Positions 6,993-14,255 of a DNA stretch of 32,873 nt are shown here, one piece after another. The notes beneath the pieces were generated by a model, which worked only from the letters and a program-made list of their open reading frames with translations, searched no databases and had not been told where the DNA came from. Every line of letters begins with the position of its first letter. The stretch's first letter is position 1. The stretch covers positions 1-32,873 of the forward strand of contig NZ_DJKE01000009.1 of the NCBI RefSeq assembly GCF_002434505.1. The letters are read 5' to 3'. The DNA comes from Brevundimonas sp. UBA6550. Lineage in GTDB: Bacteria; Pseudomonadota; Alphaproteobacteria; Caulobacterales; Caulobacteraceae. The position numbers were made by a program, and so were the translations under genes.

Positions 6993-7037
6993 GTGACCCG
7001 AGCAGACCGATCCAATCCGCACGGCGGCGGGGCCTGA
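6993..7037 (+). other. Possible 14-codon leader frame before the NUDIX gene
   Basis: GTG 6993 has the best Shine-Dalgarno in this gap (GGAGCAAGG) and encodes 14 residues ending HGGGA before TGA at 7035-7037. The NUDIX frame begins at TTG 7040, 2 nt after that stop. It could be a leader peptide feeding reinitiation, or the true N-terminus displaced by a one-base indel. Confidence 0.3.
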
Positions 7038-7039
7038 TC

Positions 7040-7492
7040 TTGGCCCGCGTCGGCTCCAAACGCACGGCCCGGTCCGAGACCCGCCAGGTGGCGGCCTTGC
7101 CCTGGCGGCTGGAGAACGGCCAGCGGCGCATCCTGATGATCACCTCGCGCGAGACCCGTCGCTGGGTCATCCCCAAGGGCGGGCGGATGGTGGGCAAGAC
7201 CGATCCCGAGGCCGCCGCCCAGGAGGCGATGGAGGAGGCGGGGGTCAAGGGCGACATCGACAGCCAGTCCATCGGCGTCTTCCGCTACGCCAAGGGGATG
7301 AAGGACGGCGGGGTGCGCCAATGCGTGGTCTCGGTCTATCCGCTGGAGGTGCTGATCCAGATGGGCGCCTGGCCCGAGGCGCATCAGCGCGAGCGCCGCT
7401 GGATGAGCCTGAACGAGGCGGCGAGCCTGGTGCATGAGCCGGACCTGGCCGCCCTGATCCGCGACTTCGACGCCACGCCCCTGGACGATTAG
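7040..7492 (+). CDS. NUDIX hydrolase (diphosphoinositol polyphosphate phosphohydrolase-like)
   Basis: A 150-residue single-domain NUDIX protein. The box at about residues 46-70 reads PKGGRMVGKTDPEAAA then QEAMEEAGV. It keeps the catalytic EExG core but has Lys at canonical E7 and Gln at canonical R15. The PKG...GKTD form is typical of the DIPP/Nudt4-like subgroup rather than of MutT, so a diphosphate-containing polyphosphate or dinucleotide substrate is more likely than 8-oxo-dGTP; this is inference from family. RYAKGMKDGG and ERRWMSLNEAA are also usual for the group. The start is a TTG with no ribosome site of its own; a strongly initiated 14-codon frame ends 2 nt earlier, so the true N-terminus is uncertain. 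Confidence 0.88.
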   Translation: MARVGSKRTARSETRQVAALPWRLENGQRRILMITSRETRRWVIPKGGRMVGKTDPEAAAQEAMEEAGVKGDIDSQSIGVFRYAKGMKDGGVRQCVVSVYPLEVLIQMGAWPEAHQRERRWMSLNEAASLVHEPDLAALIRDFDATPLDD

Positions 7493-7561
7493 ACAACCGC
7501 CGGTCGATTTGCGCTGGTCAGCCCGGATGCGCGCCCGCGATAAGACGGGCGGGAGGCTGTC

Positions 7562-8131
7562 ATGACCATACTAAGAAATCTCGCGCTGGGACTGGCGTCC
7601 GGCTTGGCTGCGGCGGCGGTCGCTGCGGGCGTCCAGGCTCAGGCGCGATCGCAGAATGAGACCGTCGTCGTCACGCGCGTCGAGCCGGCGCCTTACGATG
7701 CGGCCGTGGCGCGCCGCAGCGACCTGGCGCGCGAACTGATCGGCCTGTCCGTCGGCCCGAACTTCGCCAAGGAGTTCGAGCGCACCATGGTCGCCCAGAT
7801 GAACGGCATCGGCGACAAGGCGGGGGAGGAATCGGCCTGGGTTCGCGCCAACATGCCGCCGATGATGTCGCGCATGCTGGTTCGCGTGATGGAGGAAATG
7901 GTTCCGGTCTATGCGACCATCTACACCGAGGAAGAGCTTCGCGCTCAGATCGAATTCTACCGCACGCCGGCGGGTCGTGCGGTTGCGGCCAAGACGCTGT
8001 CGTTGGGCGTGGCGTTGCAGGAAGCGCAGGACAGCGTGCTGACCAGCTTTATGGCCGAGTTCGAAAGCAAATACTGCGCCCGGTTCGACTGCGGCGAAGA
8101 TACGGAGACGGCCGCCAAGTCCAGGCGCTGA
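7562..8131 (+). CDS. DUF2059 domain protein, exported
   Basis: A 189-residue protein with a cleavable signal peptide (MTILRNLALGLASGLAAAAV..., probable cleavage after AQA near residue 27). The C-terminal half carries a DUF2059 domain (about residues 105-165) with MVPVYATIYTEEELRAQIEF followed by YRTPAGRAVAAK, the diagnostic part of the family. Two cysteines near the C-terminus (KYCARFDC) could form a disulfide in the periplasm. DUF2059 proteins are widespread in proteobacteria and have no agreed function. GGGAGG precedes ATG 7562 at good spacing. Its stop lies 3 bp from the stop of the convergent GST gene, with no clear terminator between them, so the two mRNAs probably overlap. Confidence 0.88.
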   Translation: MTILRNLALGLASGLAAAAVAAGVQAQARSQNETVVVTRVEPAPYDAAVARRSDLARELIGLSVGPNFAKEFERTMVAQMNGIGDKAGEESAWVRANMPPMMSRMLVRVMEEMVPVYATIYTEEELRAQIEFYRTPAGRAVAAKTLSLGVALQEAQDSVLTSFMAEFESKYCARFDCGEDTETAAKSRR

Positions 8132-8134
8132 GGC

Positions 8135-8842
8135 CTAGCCGTCCAGTTCGGGATAGCGGCGGAAGATGCCGTCCTCGTTGAAGGGGATGCGGCGGTCGCT
8201 GGCCAGATAGGCGGCGATGCGGGGCAGGGCGGCGACGCGGTCGCGCACGGCGACCACCTTTGGCGTCGTCGCCAGAACGCGGCCCGCCGCCTTGGGGAAG
8301 GCGTAGGTCAGACCCTCGACCACCTGGAACAGCGACAGGTCGGCATAGGTCAGGCGGTCGCCGACCATGCCGTCGGCGCCGTGCGGGTTGCGGGTCAGAA
8401 CCGTCTCGGCCCAGGTCAGGAACTTGGCGATGCGCGCCGTGCGAAAGCCCTCGGCGCGGCGGGCGGCCTCGGGCTTCTGATCGTCGTAATAGGCCATCAG
8501 ATCGACCGGGTGGTGGGTGTCGTGCGCCTCGGCCACCAGATCGGCCAGGGTCAGCTGGATCTGGTTCAGCCAGGCCCGGTCGCTGTCGCCGTCGGGGCTG
8601 AGGCCCAGTTGCGGCCCCAGCCAGGACAGGATGGCCGCGACCTGACCGATGGTGCGGCCGCCCAGGCGAACGAAGGGCGGGGCGAAGGACGGCGTGGCGG
8701 CGTCCTTTATCAGGGCCGTCATGGCCGCCCCGTCGTCCTGGCGCGAAACGTCGACATAGTCGGCGCCGGCGGCCTCGAACGCCAGACGCACGAATTCGCC
8801 GCGGCCCTGGATGGTGGGCCAGTAATAGAGTTCGTAGGCCAT
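8135..8842 (-). CDS. Glutathione S-transferase family protein
   Basis: A 235-residue cytosolic GST. The N-terminal thioredoxin-like domain (about 1-85) begins MAYELYYWPTIQGRGEFVRL, as in sigma/alpha/mu-type enzymes where a tyrosine near the N-terminus activates glutathione. It continues with the cis-proline region FAPPFVRL and IGQVAAILSWL, where most GSTs have the glutathione-contacting QS pair. The helical C-terminal domain (about 95-225) includes MVGDRLTYADLSLFQVVEGL, the N-capping/hydrophobic staple block. AAGGAG precedes the start at 8842; the much longer upstream frame has no homology-like sequence and is rejected. Function in detoxification or thiol metabolism is inferred from the fold; the substrate is unknown. 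Confidence 0.93.
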   Translation of the reverse strand: MAYELYYWPTIQGRGEFVRLAFEAAGADYVDVSRQDDGAAMTALIKDAATPSFAPPFVRLGGRTIGQVAAILSWLGPQLGLSPDGDSDRAWLNQIQLTLADLVAEAHDTHHPVDLMAYYDDQKPEAARRAEGFRTARIAKFLTWAETVLTRNPHGADGMVGDRLTYADLSLFQVVEGLTYAFPKAAGRVLATTPKVVAVRDRVAALPRIAAYLASDRRIPFNEDGIFRRYPELDG

Positions 8843-9159
8843 GCGATCCGCTCCTTGATTTCCTGTCGGTGCCGCTGTAAGAGCGCCGCTTCCCGTTGGA
8901 GGTTCATCTTCTGACGGTCCTGTCCGAGAACTTCGGGGCGTGGGGGTCACCCAGGCCGTAACTGTCAGAGAGCCCTCTGACGCCGTGGGGAGATGGGGAC
9001 GCGACCTTGCCGATGTCAGCCCGCATTCCGGGACGGACGCCGTCAGACGCATCCTTCGGACAATACGACCGGCCCGACGTTTCGCAGCGATGCGGCGCGC
9101 TTTGGCCAATCCGTCGTCGGGAATAAGCCCGGCGGCGAATACCAAGACTGGAGACCGCA
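8843..9159. other. Gene-free stretch: GST promoter region and rplJ leader
   Basis: No gene. A weak possible rplJ promoter is TTGATT (8855-8860), 17 bp, TAAGAG (8878-8883). The rest is the rplJ leader with several dyads (see 8964-9137). Confidence 0.6.
8964..9137 (+). promoter_or_regulatory. Structured rplJ-rplL leader, candidate L10 autoregulatory region
   Basis: GTCAGAG (8964-8970) pairs perfectly with CTCTGAC (8975-8981) around the loop AGCC. The downstream CGTCAGA (9041-9047) can pair instead with TCTGACG (8976-8982), so the two helices exclude each other. A third hairpin of 10 bp with two G-U pairs (9112-9121 with 9128-9137, loop AATAAG) ends 22 bp before the rplJ start. L10 or the L10-L12 complex represses its own operon through such leaders in other bacteria; here that is inference. 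Confidence 0.5.
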
Positions 9160-9675
9160 ATGGATCGCGCTCAAAAAGCCGAGTCTATCGAAACGCTGAA
9201 GGGCGTGTTCGCCGAGGCCGGCAGCGTGGTCGTGACCCACAACCTGGGTCTGACCGTTGCGGAAATGGAAGACCTGCGTGGTCGCCTTCGCAAAGAAGGC
9301 GGCGCGTTCAAGGTGGTCAAGAACCGCCTGGCGCTGAAGGCGCTCGAAGCCGAAGAAGGCAGCGACTACCACGGCCTGTTCAAGGGCCCGGTGGGCATCG
9401 CCTACTCCGAGAACCCCGGTACGGCCGCCAAGGTCGCCACCGAGTTCGCCAAGGCCAATGATCGCTTCAAGATCATCGGCGGCTTCATGGGCGAAACCGT
9501 CGTCGATCAGAAGGGTGTCGAGGCTCTCTCGAAGCTCCCGACGCTGGACGAAGTTCGCGGTCAACTCATCGGCCTGCTCAACGCGCCTGCGACCCGTATC
9601 GCCGGCGTGCTGCAAGCACCCGCCGGTCAGCTGGCCCGCGTGTTCAACGCCTACGCCACCAAGGAAGCCGCGTAA
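9160..9675 (+). CDS. rplJ: 50S ribosomal protein L10
   Basis: A 171-residue L10. Its N-terminal domain (about 1-130) binds 23S rRNA next to L11; the C-terminal helix (about 135-171, LIGLLNAPATRIAGVLQAPA) carries the L12 dimers and forms the stalk base. MDRAQKAESIETLKGVF and FKVVKNRLALKAL are typical. Length is normal. GGAG (9150-9153) lies upstream of ATG 9160. It is cotranscribed with rplL 62 bp downstream and separated from rplKA by the whole 4660-8842 accessory block, unlike the compact order in enteric bacteria. Confidence 0.98.
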   Translation: MDRAQKAESIETLKGVFAEAGSVVVTHNLGLTVAEMEDLRGRLRKEGGAFKVVKNRLALKALEAEEGSDYHGLFKGPVGIAYSENPGTAAKVATEFAKANDRFKIIGGFMGETVVDQKGVEALSKLPTLDEVRGQLIGLLNAPATRIAGVLQAPAGQLARVFNAYATKEAA

Positions 9676-9737
9676 GCGGCCCCGCCTTTCATCTCTGCAT
9701 CACTCTCTAAACCTCATCCTCCGAAGGAAAACTGACA

Positions 9738-10121
9738 ATGGCCGACCTCGCCAAGATCGTCGAAGACCTGTCCGCGCTTACCGTTCTGGAAGCCGCTGAA
9801 CTCTCCAAGCTGCTGGAAGAAAAGTGGGGCGTCAGCGCCGCTGCTCCGGTCGCCATGGCTGCTCCGGCCGCCGGCGGCGGCGCTCCGGCTGAAGCCGCCG
9901 AAGAGCAAACCGAATTCACCGTCGTCCTGATCGACGGCGGCGACAAGAAGATCAACGTGATCAAGGAAGTCCGCGGCGTCCGTTCGGACCTGGGTCTGAA
10001 GGAAGCCAAGGACCTGGTCGAAGGCGCTCCGCAGAACGTCGTCGAGAACGTCTCCAAGCAAGCCGCCGACGAAGTCGCCAAGAAGCTGACGGAAGCCGGC
10101 GCCAAGGTCCAGATCAAGTAA
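9738..10121 (+). CDS. rplL: 50S ribosomal protein L7/L12
   Basis: A 127-residue stalk protein, present in several copies per ribosome, which recruits and activates translational GTPases such as EF-G and EF-Tu. The N-terminal dimerisation domain is about 1-33 ([20 protein letters not shown]), followed by a flexible Ala/Pro/Gly hinge (about 34-57). The C-terminal factor-binding domain includes [20 protein letters not shown] and [19 protein letters not shown] precedes ATG 9738. The unit ends at a strong terminator, and rpoB does not follow: about 8.5 kb of unrelated genes intervenes. Confidence 0.98.
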   Translation: MADLAKIVEDLSALTVLEAAELSKLLEEKWGVSAAAPVAMAAPAAGGGAPAEAAEEQTEFTVVLIDGGDKKINVIKEVRGVRSDLGLKEAKDLVEGAPQNVVENVSKQAADEVAKKLTEAGAKVQIK

Positions 10122-10149
10122 TCTGGGTCTCAGCTCTGCTGATATCGGA

Positions 10150-10184
10150 AAGGCCCGGCGGGAAACCGCCGGGTCTTTTCTTTT
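10150..10184 (+). terminator. Intrinsic terminator after rplL
   Basis: A 12-bp stem with one G-U pair (10150-10161 with 10166-10177) and a GAAA tetraloop (10162-10165), then TTTTCTTTT. It uncouples rplJL from rpoBC. Confidence 0.92.
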
Positions 10185-10268
10185 GGGCCTACCGCGCGCA
10201 GCGCTGCTTGAGGCCGGTGGGGTGGCTCGTCGGTTGGCGGTGGAGCGAGGCGCCGCCCTTGCGTCATC

Positions 10269-11186
10269 TCACTTCTGCGGTCGAGTGCGGGCGGCGAAGA
10301 AGGCCCACAGGGCGTCGTTGTCGGCGACCCAGCTGTGGCCGCCGCCTGTGGTGATGCGGCCCACCACGTCCGCGCCGTCGCGGCAGGCGGCGTAGCCTTC
10401 CTCATAGACCTTGTCGGCGATCCAGCGGGTGTCGCGCACCTGGGTGCAGCCGTTCAGCTGGGCCCAGCGCTGTTCGGCGGCGTGCATGGTGTAGCTCCAG
10501 TAGCCCGCGCCGCCGCCCTGGATCGGATTGGTCGCATCCGCGTCGCCGGCGAAGGCGATGACCGGCATGGGGCGCGAGGGACGGCAGGTGGCGGGGTCGG
10601 GTTCGTCCGGCCGGTCCTTCCTGGGATTGCCGGCGCGCAGGCCGACGACGGGGGCGATGGCGGCGAAGCGATCGGCGGCGACGCACCCCAGCCAGGACGC
10701 CATCCGCCCGCCGCCCGACAGGCCCGTCGCATAGACGCGGCTGTCGTCGACGCAGCCCCGGGCCGCCAGATAGCGGATGGCTGTCGTCAGATAGGCCACG
10801 TCGTCGGCGTCGCCGGGGCCGGGCACGGCGCCGGTGATGGTCGGCACGCCGGGGATGTTCCAGACGAAGCCCCGCTCGACCGGGATGCCGGCGTCGGGAG
10901 CGGCGACGATGAAGCCGTGCCTGTCCGCCGCCTCGGCCAGCCGGGACGAGGCCAGCATGGACGCGCCCGTGCCGCCGCTGCCGTGCAGCAGGAAGACCAG
11001 CGGCGCGGGGCGGGCGGGGTCGAAACCGGCCGGGATGTGCAGCAGCAGGGTCCGACCCGATCCGCCGATGGCGACGGCCTGGGTCTGGCCCGGCTGGCCC
11101 AGGCCGCACGGCGCGGCCGCCTGGGCGGTCTGGCCGAACAGGCAAAGGCCGACGAGGGCCGCGATCAGGCCGATCAGACGTTTCAT
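10269..11186 (-). CDS. Exported esterase, PHB depolymerase/LpqC-like alpha/beta hydrolase
   Basis: A 305-residue secreted hydrolase. The signal peptide is about residues 1-24 (MKRLIGLIAALVGLCLFG... to AQA). Family landmarks are the oxyanion-hole HGSGGTG (68-74), the nucleophile elbow GLSGGG with Ser157, the acid in AFAGDADATNP (Asp215 or Asp217) and the catalytic His284 in GGGHSW. The group (Esterase_PHB / feruloyl-esterase-like) cleaves polyester or aromatic ester bonds outside the cytoplasm; the exact substrate cannot be told. Seven cysteines suggest periplasmic disulfides. AAGGGCGAA precedes the start at 11186. It is divergent from the DJ-1/PfpI gene with a 120-bp shared promoter region. 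Confidence 0.92.
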   Translation of the reverse strand: MKRLIGLIAALVGLCLFGQTAQAAAPCGLGQPGQTQAVAIGGSGRTLLLHIPAGFDPARPAPLVFLLHGSGGTGASMLASSRLAEAADRHGFIVAAPDAGIPVERGFVWNIPGVPTITGAVPGPGDADDVAYLTTAIRYLAARGCVDDSRVYATGLSGGGRMASWLGCVAADRFAAIAPVVGLRAGNPRKDRPDEPDPATCRPSRPMPVIAFAGDADATNPIQGGGAGYWSYTMHAAEQRWAQLNGCTQVRDTRWIADKVYEEGYAACRDGADVVGRITTGGGHSWVADNDALWAFFAARTRPQK

Positions 11187-11306
11187 CGGGGTTCGCCCTT
11201 GGTGACTGCAGCGCGCAGGTTGGGACGTTTCGCGCGCGCAGGCCAGCCTTGAGGCGGGCGGGCCGCCTTCCCATCTGTGGACGCCCCAAGAGACGGAACC
11301 TGTTTC

Positions 11307-11987
11307 ATGAAAATCCTGCTGGTGCTGACGTCGCACGATCAACTCGGCGACACGGGCAAGAAGACCGGCTTTTGGCTGGAAGAACTGGCCGCGCCCTACT
11401 ATGCGCTGAAGGATGCGGGCGCGGAGATCGTGCTGGCCTCGCCCAAGGGCGGACAGCCCCCGCTGGACCCCAAGAGCGACGACGCCGACGCCCAGACCGA
11501 GGACACGCGCCGCTTCAAGGCCGACGCCGAGGCGCAAGCCGCCCTGGCCGCGACCGTCGTCCTGTCGTCGGTGAAGGCCGAAGATTTCGACGCCGTCTTC
11601 TATCCGGGCGGTCACGGCCCGCTGTGGGACCTGGCCAATGACGCGGACTCCATCGCCCTGATCGAGGCCTTCGCCAAGGCGGACAAGCCGACCGGGTTCG
11701 TCTGCCATGCGCCGGGCGTGCTGAAGTCGGTGAACGGGCCGGACGGCAAGCCGTTGGTCGAAGGCCGCAAGGTGACGGGCTTCACCAACTCCGAAGAGGA
11801 CGCCGTGGGCCTGACCGACGTTGTGCCGTTCCTGGTCGAGAATGTGCTGATCGCCAATGGCGGCGACTATTCCAAGGGGCCGGACTGGGGGTCTCACGTC
11901 CTGACCGACGGCAAGCTGGTGACCGGCCAGAACCCGGGGTCGTCGCGCGCGGCGGCAGAGGCGTTGTTGGGATTGCTGAAGGGGTAG
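11307..11987 (+). CDS. DJ-1/PfpI superfamily protein (Hsp31-like class I amidotransferase fold)
   Basis: A 226-residue cytosolic protein. The N-terminus reads MKILLVLTSHDQLGDTGKKT followed by GFWLEELAAPYY, which places the conserved acid at Glu25 or Glu26. The nucleophile elbow FVCHAPGVL gives Cys123 with His124. YPGGHGPLWDLA matches the Hsp31/HchA-like branch, whose members act as glutathione-independent glyoxalase or deglycase and as stress chaperones; several are only annotated as type 1 glutamine amidotransferase domain proteins. True amidotransferase activity is unlikely without a partner synthetase. ATG 11307 is chosen because the family starts at this strand; the ribosome site is weak (GACGGAAC). 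A perfect palindrome follows the stop. Confidence 0.92.
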   Translation: MKILLVLTSHDQLGDTGKKTGFWLEELAAPYYALKDAGAEIVLASPKGGQPPLDPKSDDADAQTEDTRRFKADAEAQAALAATVVLSSVKAEDFDAVFYPGGHGPLWDLANDADSIALIEAFAKADKPTGFVCHAPGVLKSVNGPDGKPLVEGRKVTGFTNSEEDAVGLTDVVPFLVENVLIANGGDYSKGPDWGSHVLTDGKLVTGQNPGSSRAAAEALLGLLKG

Positions 11988-11995
11988 AACCTGAA

Positions 11996-12024
11996 GTCTC
12001 CTCCCCGCCTTGCGGGGAGGAGAC
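11996..12024. repeat. Perfect 13-bp palindrome, solo copy of the CCTCCCC repeat family
   Basis: The left arm 11996-12008 and right arm 12012-12024 are perfect inverted copies around a 3-nt loop, with core CTCCTCCCC/GGGGAGGAG. There is no T-run on either side, so intrinsic termination is doubtful. It sits between the convergent DJ-1/PfpI and first M61 genes and shares its GTCTCCTCCCC / GGGGAGGAGAC ends with 14098-14242. Confidence 0.85.
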
Positions 12025-12037
12025 GGGCTGGTCGGCC

Positions 12038-14026
12038 TCAGCGCCGTCGGGGCGCGAGGATGTCGGACAGGCGGTCGGGGGTTCCCTCGATCCGTTCCAG
12101 GCGCGGATAGCGCAGGCCGTCGTGATAGGCGAAGGCGACGGTGCGGAAGCGGTCGCCGGATTTCAGCAGCAGGTCGAGGGGGGCGTCGGTCCCCTTGGCG
12201 GCGGTGACGGCCTCGCGCAGGACCTCGGCCGAGGCGGCCTTGCCGTTGACGGCGACCAGGCTCCAGCCCGCGCCGACGCCTTGTTCGAAGGCGGGGCCGC
12301 CCCAGCGGATGTTGGTCAGCTTGTCGCCCGACAGGGTGAAGCCCAGCGAATACTGGAAGTCGTTGGCCCAGCCGGTCTGGACCGCCTTTTCGTCGGCGTT
12401 GGGGGTGTCGGTGTAGGTCAGGCGCCAGCCGGCGCGGGCCAGGCCGTCCAGCGGCGCGCGGGCGTCGGGGCCGACGGCGTCGAGGCGGCTGCGCAGGAAG
12501 GCGGCCCAGTCGTGCGGATAGACGGCGTTCAGGGCCGCGACCACGTCCTGGAAGGTGTAGCCCTGAGGCGCCCATTGGCCGTCGTCGTGGCCGAAGAAGC
12601 CCCGGGCGAAGTCGTCGAGGGACCTCCTGCCGTTCGTGCCCTCGCGGATCAGGGTGTCGGCGTCCAGCCAGACCAGCAGGCTTTCGCGGTAATAGTCGCC
12701 GGTGCCGCGCATCCATGACGGATACTGGCCCGTCACGCGGTAGCCCAGCAGGTTGTGGTTGTTGGTGTCCTGAAGCGCGCGCCACTGGCGGCCCGGCTGC
12801 TGGTCGTAGAAGGCCGCCACATTGGCCAGGGTGGCCAGGGCCACGCCCTTGGAATGCAGGCCGGCGCGGGCGGCCAGCACGTCGCCCCAGTATTCGGTCT
12901 GGCCTTCATAGACCCACAGAAGCGTGTTCTGGGTCGGGACGTTGTGGTTGGCGGTCAACTCGTCCGCCGGGCGCATGAACTTGCCGTTCCAGGAGTGGGT
13001 GTATTCGTGGGGCAGGAGGCCCCGGTCGCCGGCGCTCTTGGCCCAGTTGGTGAAGAAGTCGGGGGCGCCGGTGTTCTCGGACGAGCGGTGATGCTCCAGC
13101 CCGATGCCGCCCATCTGGTCGGTCAGGGCGAACAGGAACTCGTAGCGGTCGAAGTGGCGGGCGCCGAACAGGCGGTCGGCCTGCTGGACCATGTTCTCGA
13201 ACAGCTTCAGCTGCTCGTCGGTGGCGGCCAGGCCCTTGGCCTCGTCGGCCAGGATGTTCAGATGAACGCGGTCGCCGCTGGGGTCGATGTCCACGCGGCG
13301 ATAGTGGGCGCCGGCGAAGATGGGGCTGTCGATCAGGGTGTAGAGGTCGGTGGGGGCGAAGGTCGCCACGTCGCCGTCCTGGGACGCCGTGGTCAAGGCC
13401 GTGCCGTATTTCCAGCCGGCGGGCAGGACGACCGAGGGGGCGACCTGGATCTGGCGGCTGAAATAGCCGGCGGGATAGAGGATGGCCTTCTCCCACTGCA
13501 GATTGACCATGGCCGGGGTCATCAGCACGCGCCAGTTCGAGCTGTCGGGCTGGGTCAACTGCTGGAACGCGACCTCGATGCTGGTCACGCCCGCCGGGAT
13601 GTCGAGATGGAAGGCGTAGGGGTCCAGCGTGTCGCGCAGCCACTCGATCCGCTGGCCATTGGCGGTGACGGTCAGGCCGGACAGCAGCTGGATCGGGCCG
13701 GTGGCGGCGTGGTTGCCGGGCAGGAATTTCGGATAGAGCAGGGTCAGCGGACCGGCGGCGGCGACCGGGATGGTCTGGCGCACCCGGATGATGCGGCGGT
13801 CCAGATCGGTGATGTCGGCGCGGTGCTGGATCACGCCGGGATAGGGCTTGTCCTGCGGCGCTGGGATGGCCGGCTGGGCGCGGGGCAGGGCCAGCGGCGC
13901 CTGGGTCGCGTCGGTGATGACCGGGGTGGACCGGAAGGTCTGGGACTGCGCCAGGACGGGGGCCGGGGCGGCGGCGGCCGTCATCAGGACGGCGAAACAG
14001 GCGGCGGTCAGGCGGGTACGCGGCAT
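12038..14026 (-). CDS. M61 family metallopeptidase (copy 1), exported
   Basis: A 662-residue glycyl-aminopeptidase-type peptidase. The signal peptide is about residues 1-27 (MPRTRLTAACFAVLMTAAAA..., cleavage near LAQ). An N-terminal beta domain carries LPGNHAATGPIQ. The catalytic domain has GGIGLEHHRSSEN (306-318), the zinc motif HEYTH (His340, Glu341, His344) and the third ligand Glu374 in VYEGQTEYWG. A C-terminal PDZ-like domain (about 560-640) ends in HDGLRYPRLERIEGTPDR. It should act in the periplasm or on the cell surface. All key residues are present. The start at 14026 opens the signal peptide; a longer frame runs into a repeat and is rejected. It is tandem with a second M61 gene 229 bp upstream on the same strand. 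Confidence 0.94.
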   Translation of the reverse strand: MPRTRLTAACFAVLMTAAAAPAPVLAQSQTFRSTPVITDATQAPLALPRAQPAIPAPQDKPYPGVIQHRADITDLDRRIIRVRQTIPVAAAGPLTLLYPKFLPGNHAATGPIQLLSGLTVTANGQRIEWLRDTLDPYAFHLDIPAGVTSIEVAFQQLTQPDSSNWRVLMTPAMVNLQWEKAILYPAGYFSRQIQVAPSVVLPAGWKYGTALTTASQDGDVATFAPTDLYTLIDSPIFAGAHYRRVDIDPSGDRVHLNILADEAKGLAATDEQLKLFENMVQQADRLFGARHFDRYEFLFALTDQMGGIGLEHHRSSENTGAPDFFTNWAKSAGDRGLLPHEYTHSWNGKFMRPADELTANHNVPTQNTLLWVYEGQTEYWGDVLAARAGLHSKGVALATLANVAAFYDQQPGRQWRALQDTNNHNLLGYRVTGQYPSWMRGTGDYYRESLLVWLDADTLIREGTNGRRSLDDFARGFFGHDDGQWAPQGYTFQDVVAALNAVYPHDWAAFLRSRLDAVGPDARAPLDGLARAGWRLTYTDTPNADEKAVQTGWANDFQYSLGFTLSGDKLTNIRWGGPAFEQGVGAGWSLVAVNGKAASAEVLREAVTAAKGTDAPLDLLLKSGDRFRTVAFAYHDGLRYPRLERIEGTPDRLSDILAPRRR

Positions 14027-14097
14027 CAGGTCATCCGGGTCGGCGGGGGAAGCCGCACCGTCGGGGGCGGGGGGCGATGCGTCAAGCGTGGCGTTCT

Positions 14098-14242
14098 GTC
14101 TCCTCCCCATGAAATGGGGAGGTGGCGCGGCGCGCCTTCGCGCCGTGACGGAGGGGTTCTGCGACGCATCGCAGGTGTCCGTGGGGCGTGAAGAGCCCCT
14201 CCACCACTTCGTGGTCCCCCTCCCCACGCGTGGGGAGGAGAC
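14098..14242. repeat. Gene-less inverted-repeat element of the CCTCCCC family
   Basis: A 145-bp unit between the two M61 genes. It starts GTCTCCTCCCCA and ends TGGGGAGGAGAC, and each end is itself a hairpin (CCTCCCCAT-GAA-ATGGGGAGG at the left). The inner ends carry GGAGGGG and the inverted CCCCTCC. The right arm (about 14192-14242, CCCCTCCACCAC-TTC-GTGGTCCCCCTCCCC) closely resembles both arms of the DUF559 unit at 17868-18367, but only about 30 bp lies between the arms here. It looks like the same element without the gene. Confidence 0.82.
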
Positions 14243-14255
14243 GTGTCTCTGCTGC

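Noticed and set aside
14027..14227. N-terminal extension of M61 copy 1 into the repeat element
   Set aside because: It would place a repeat-encoded segment before the signal peptide. The start at 14026 gives a normal signal sequence.
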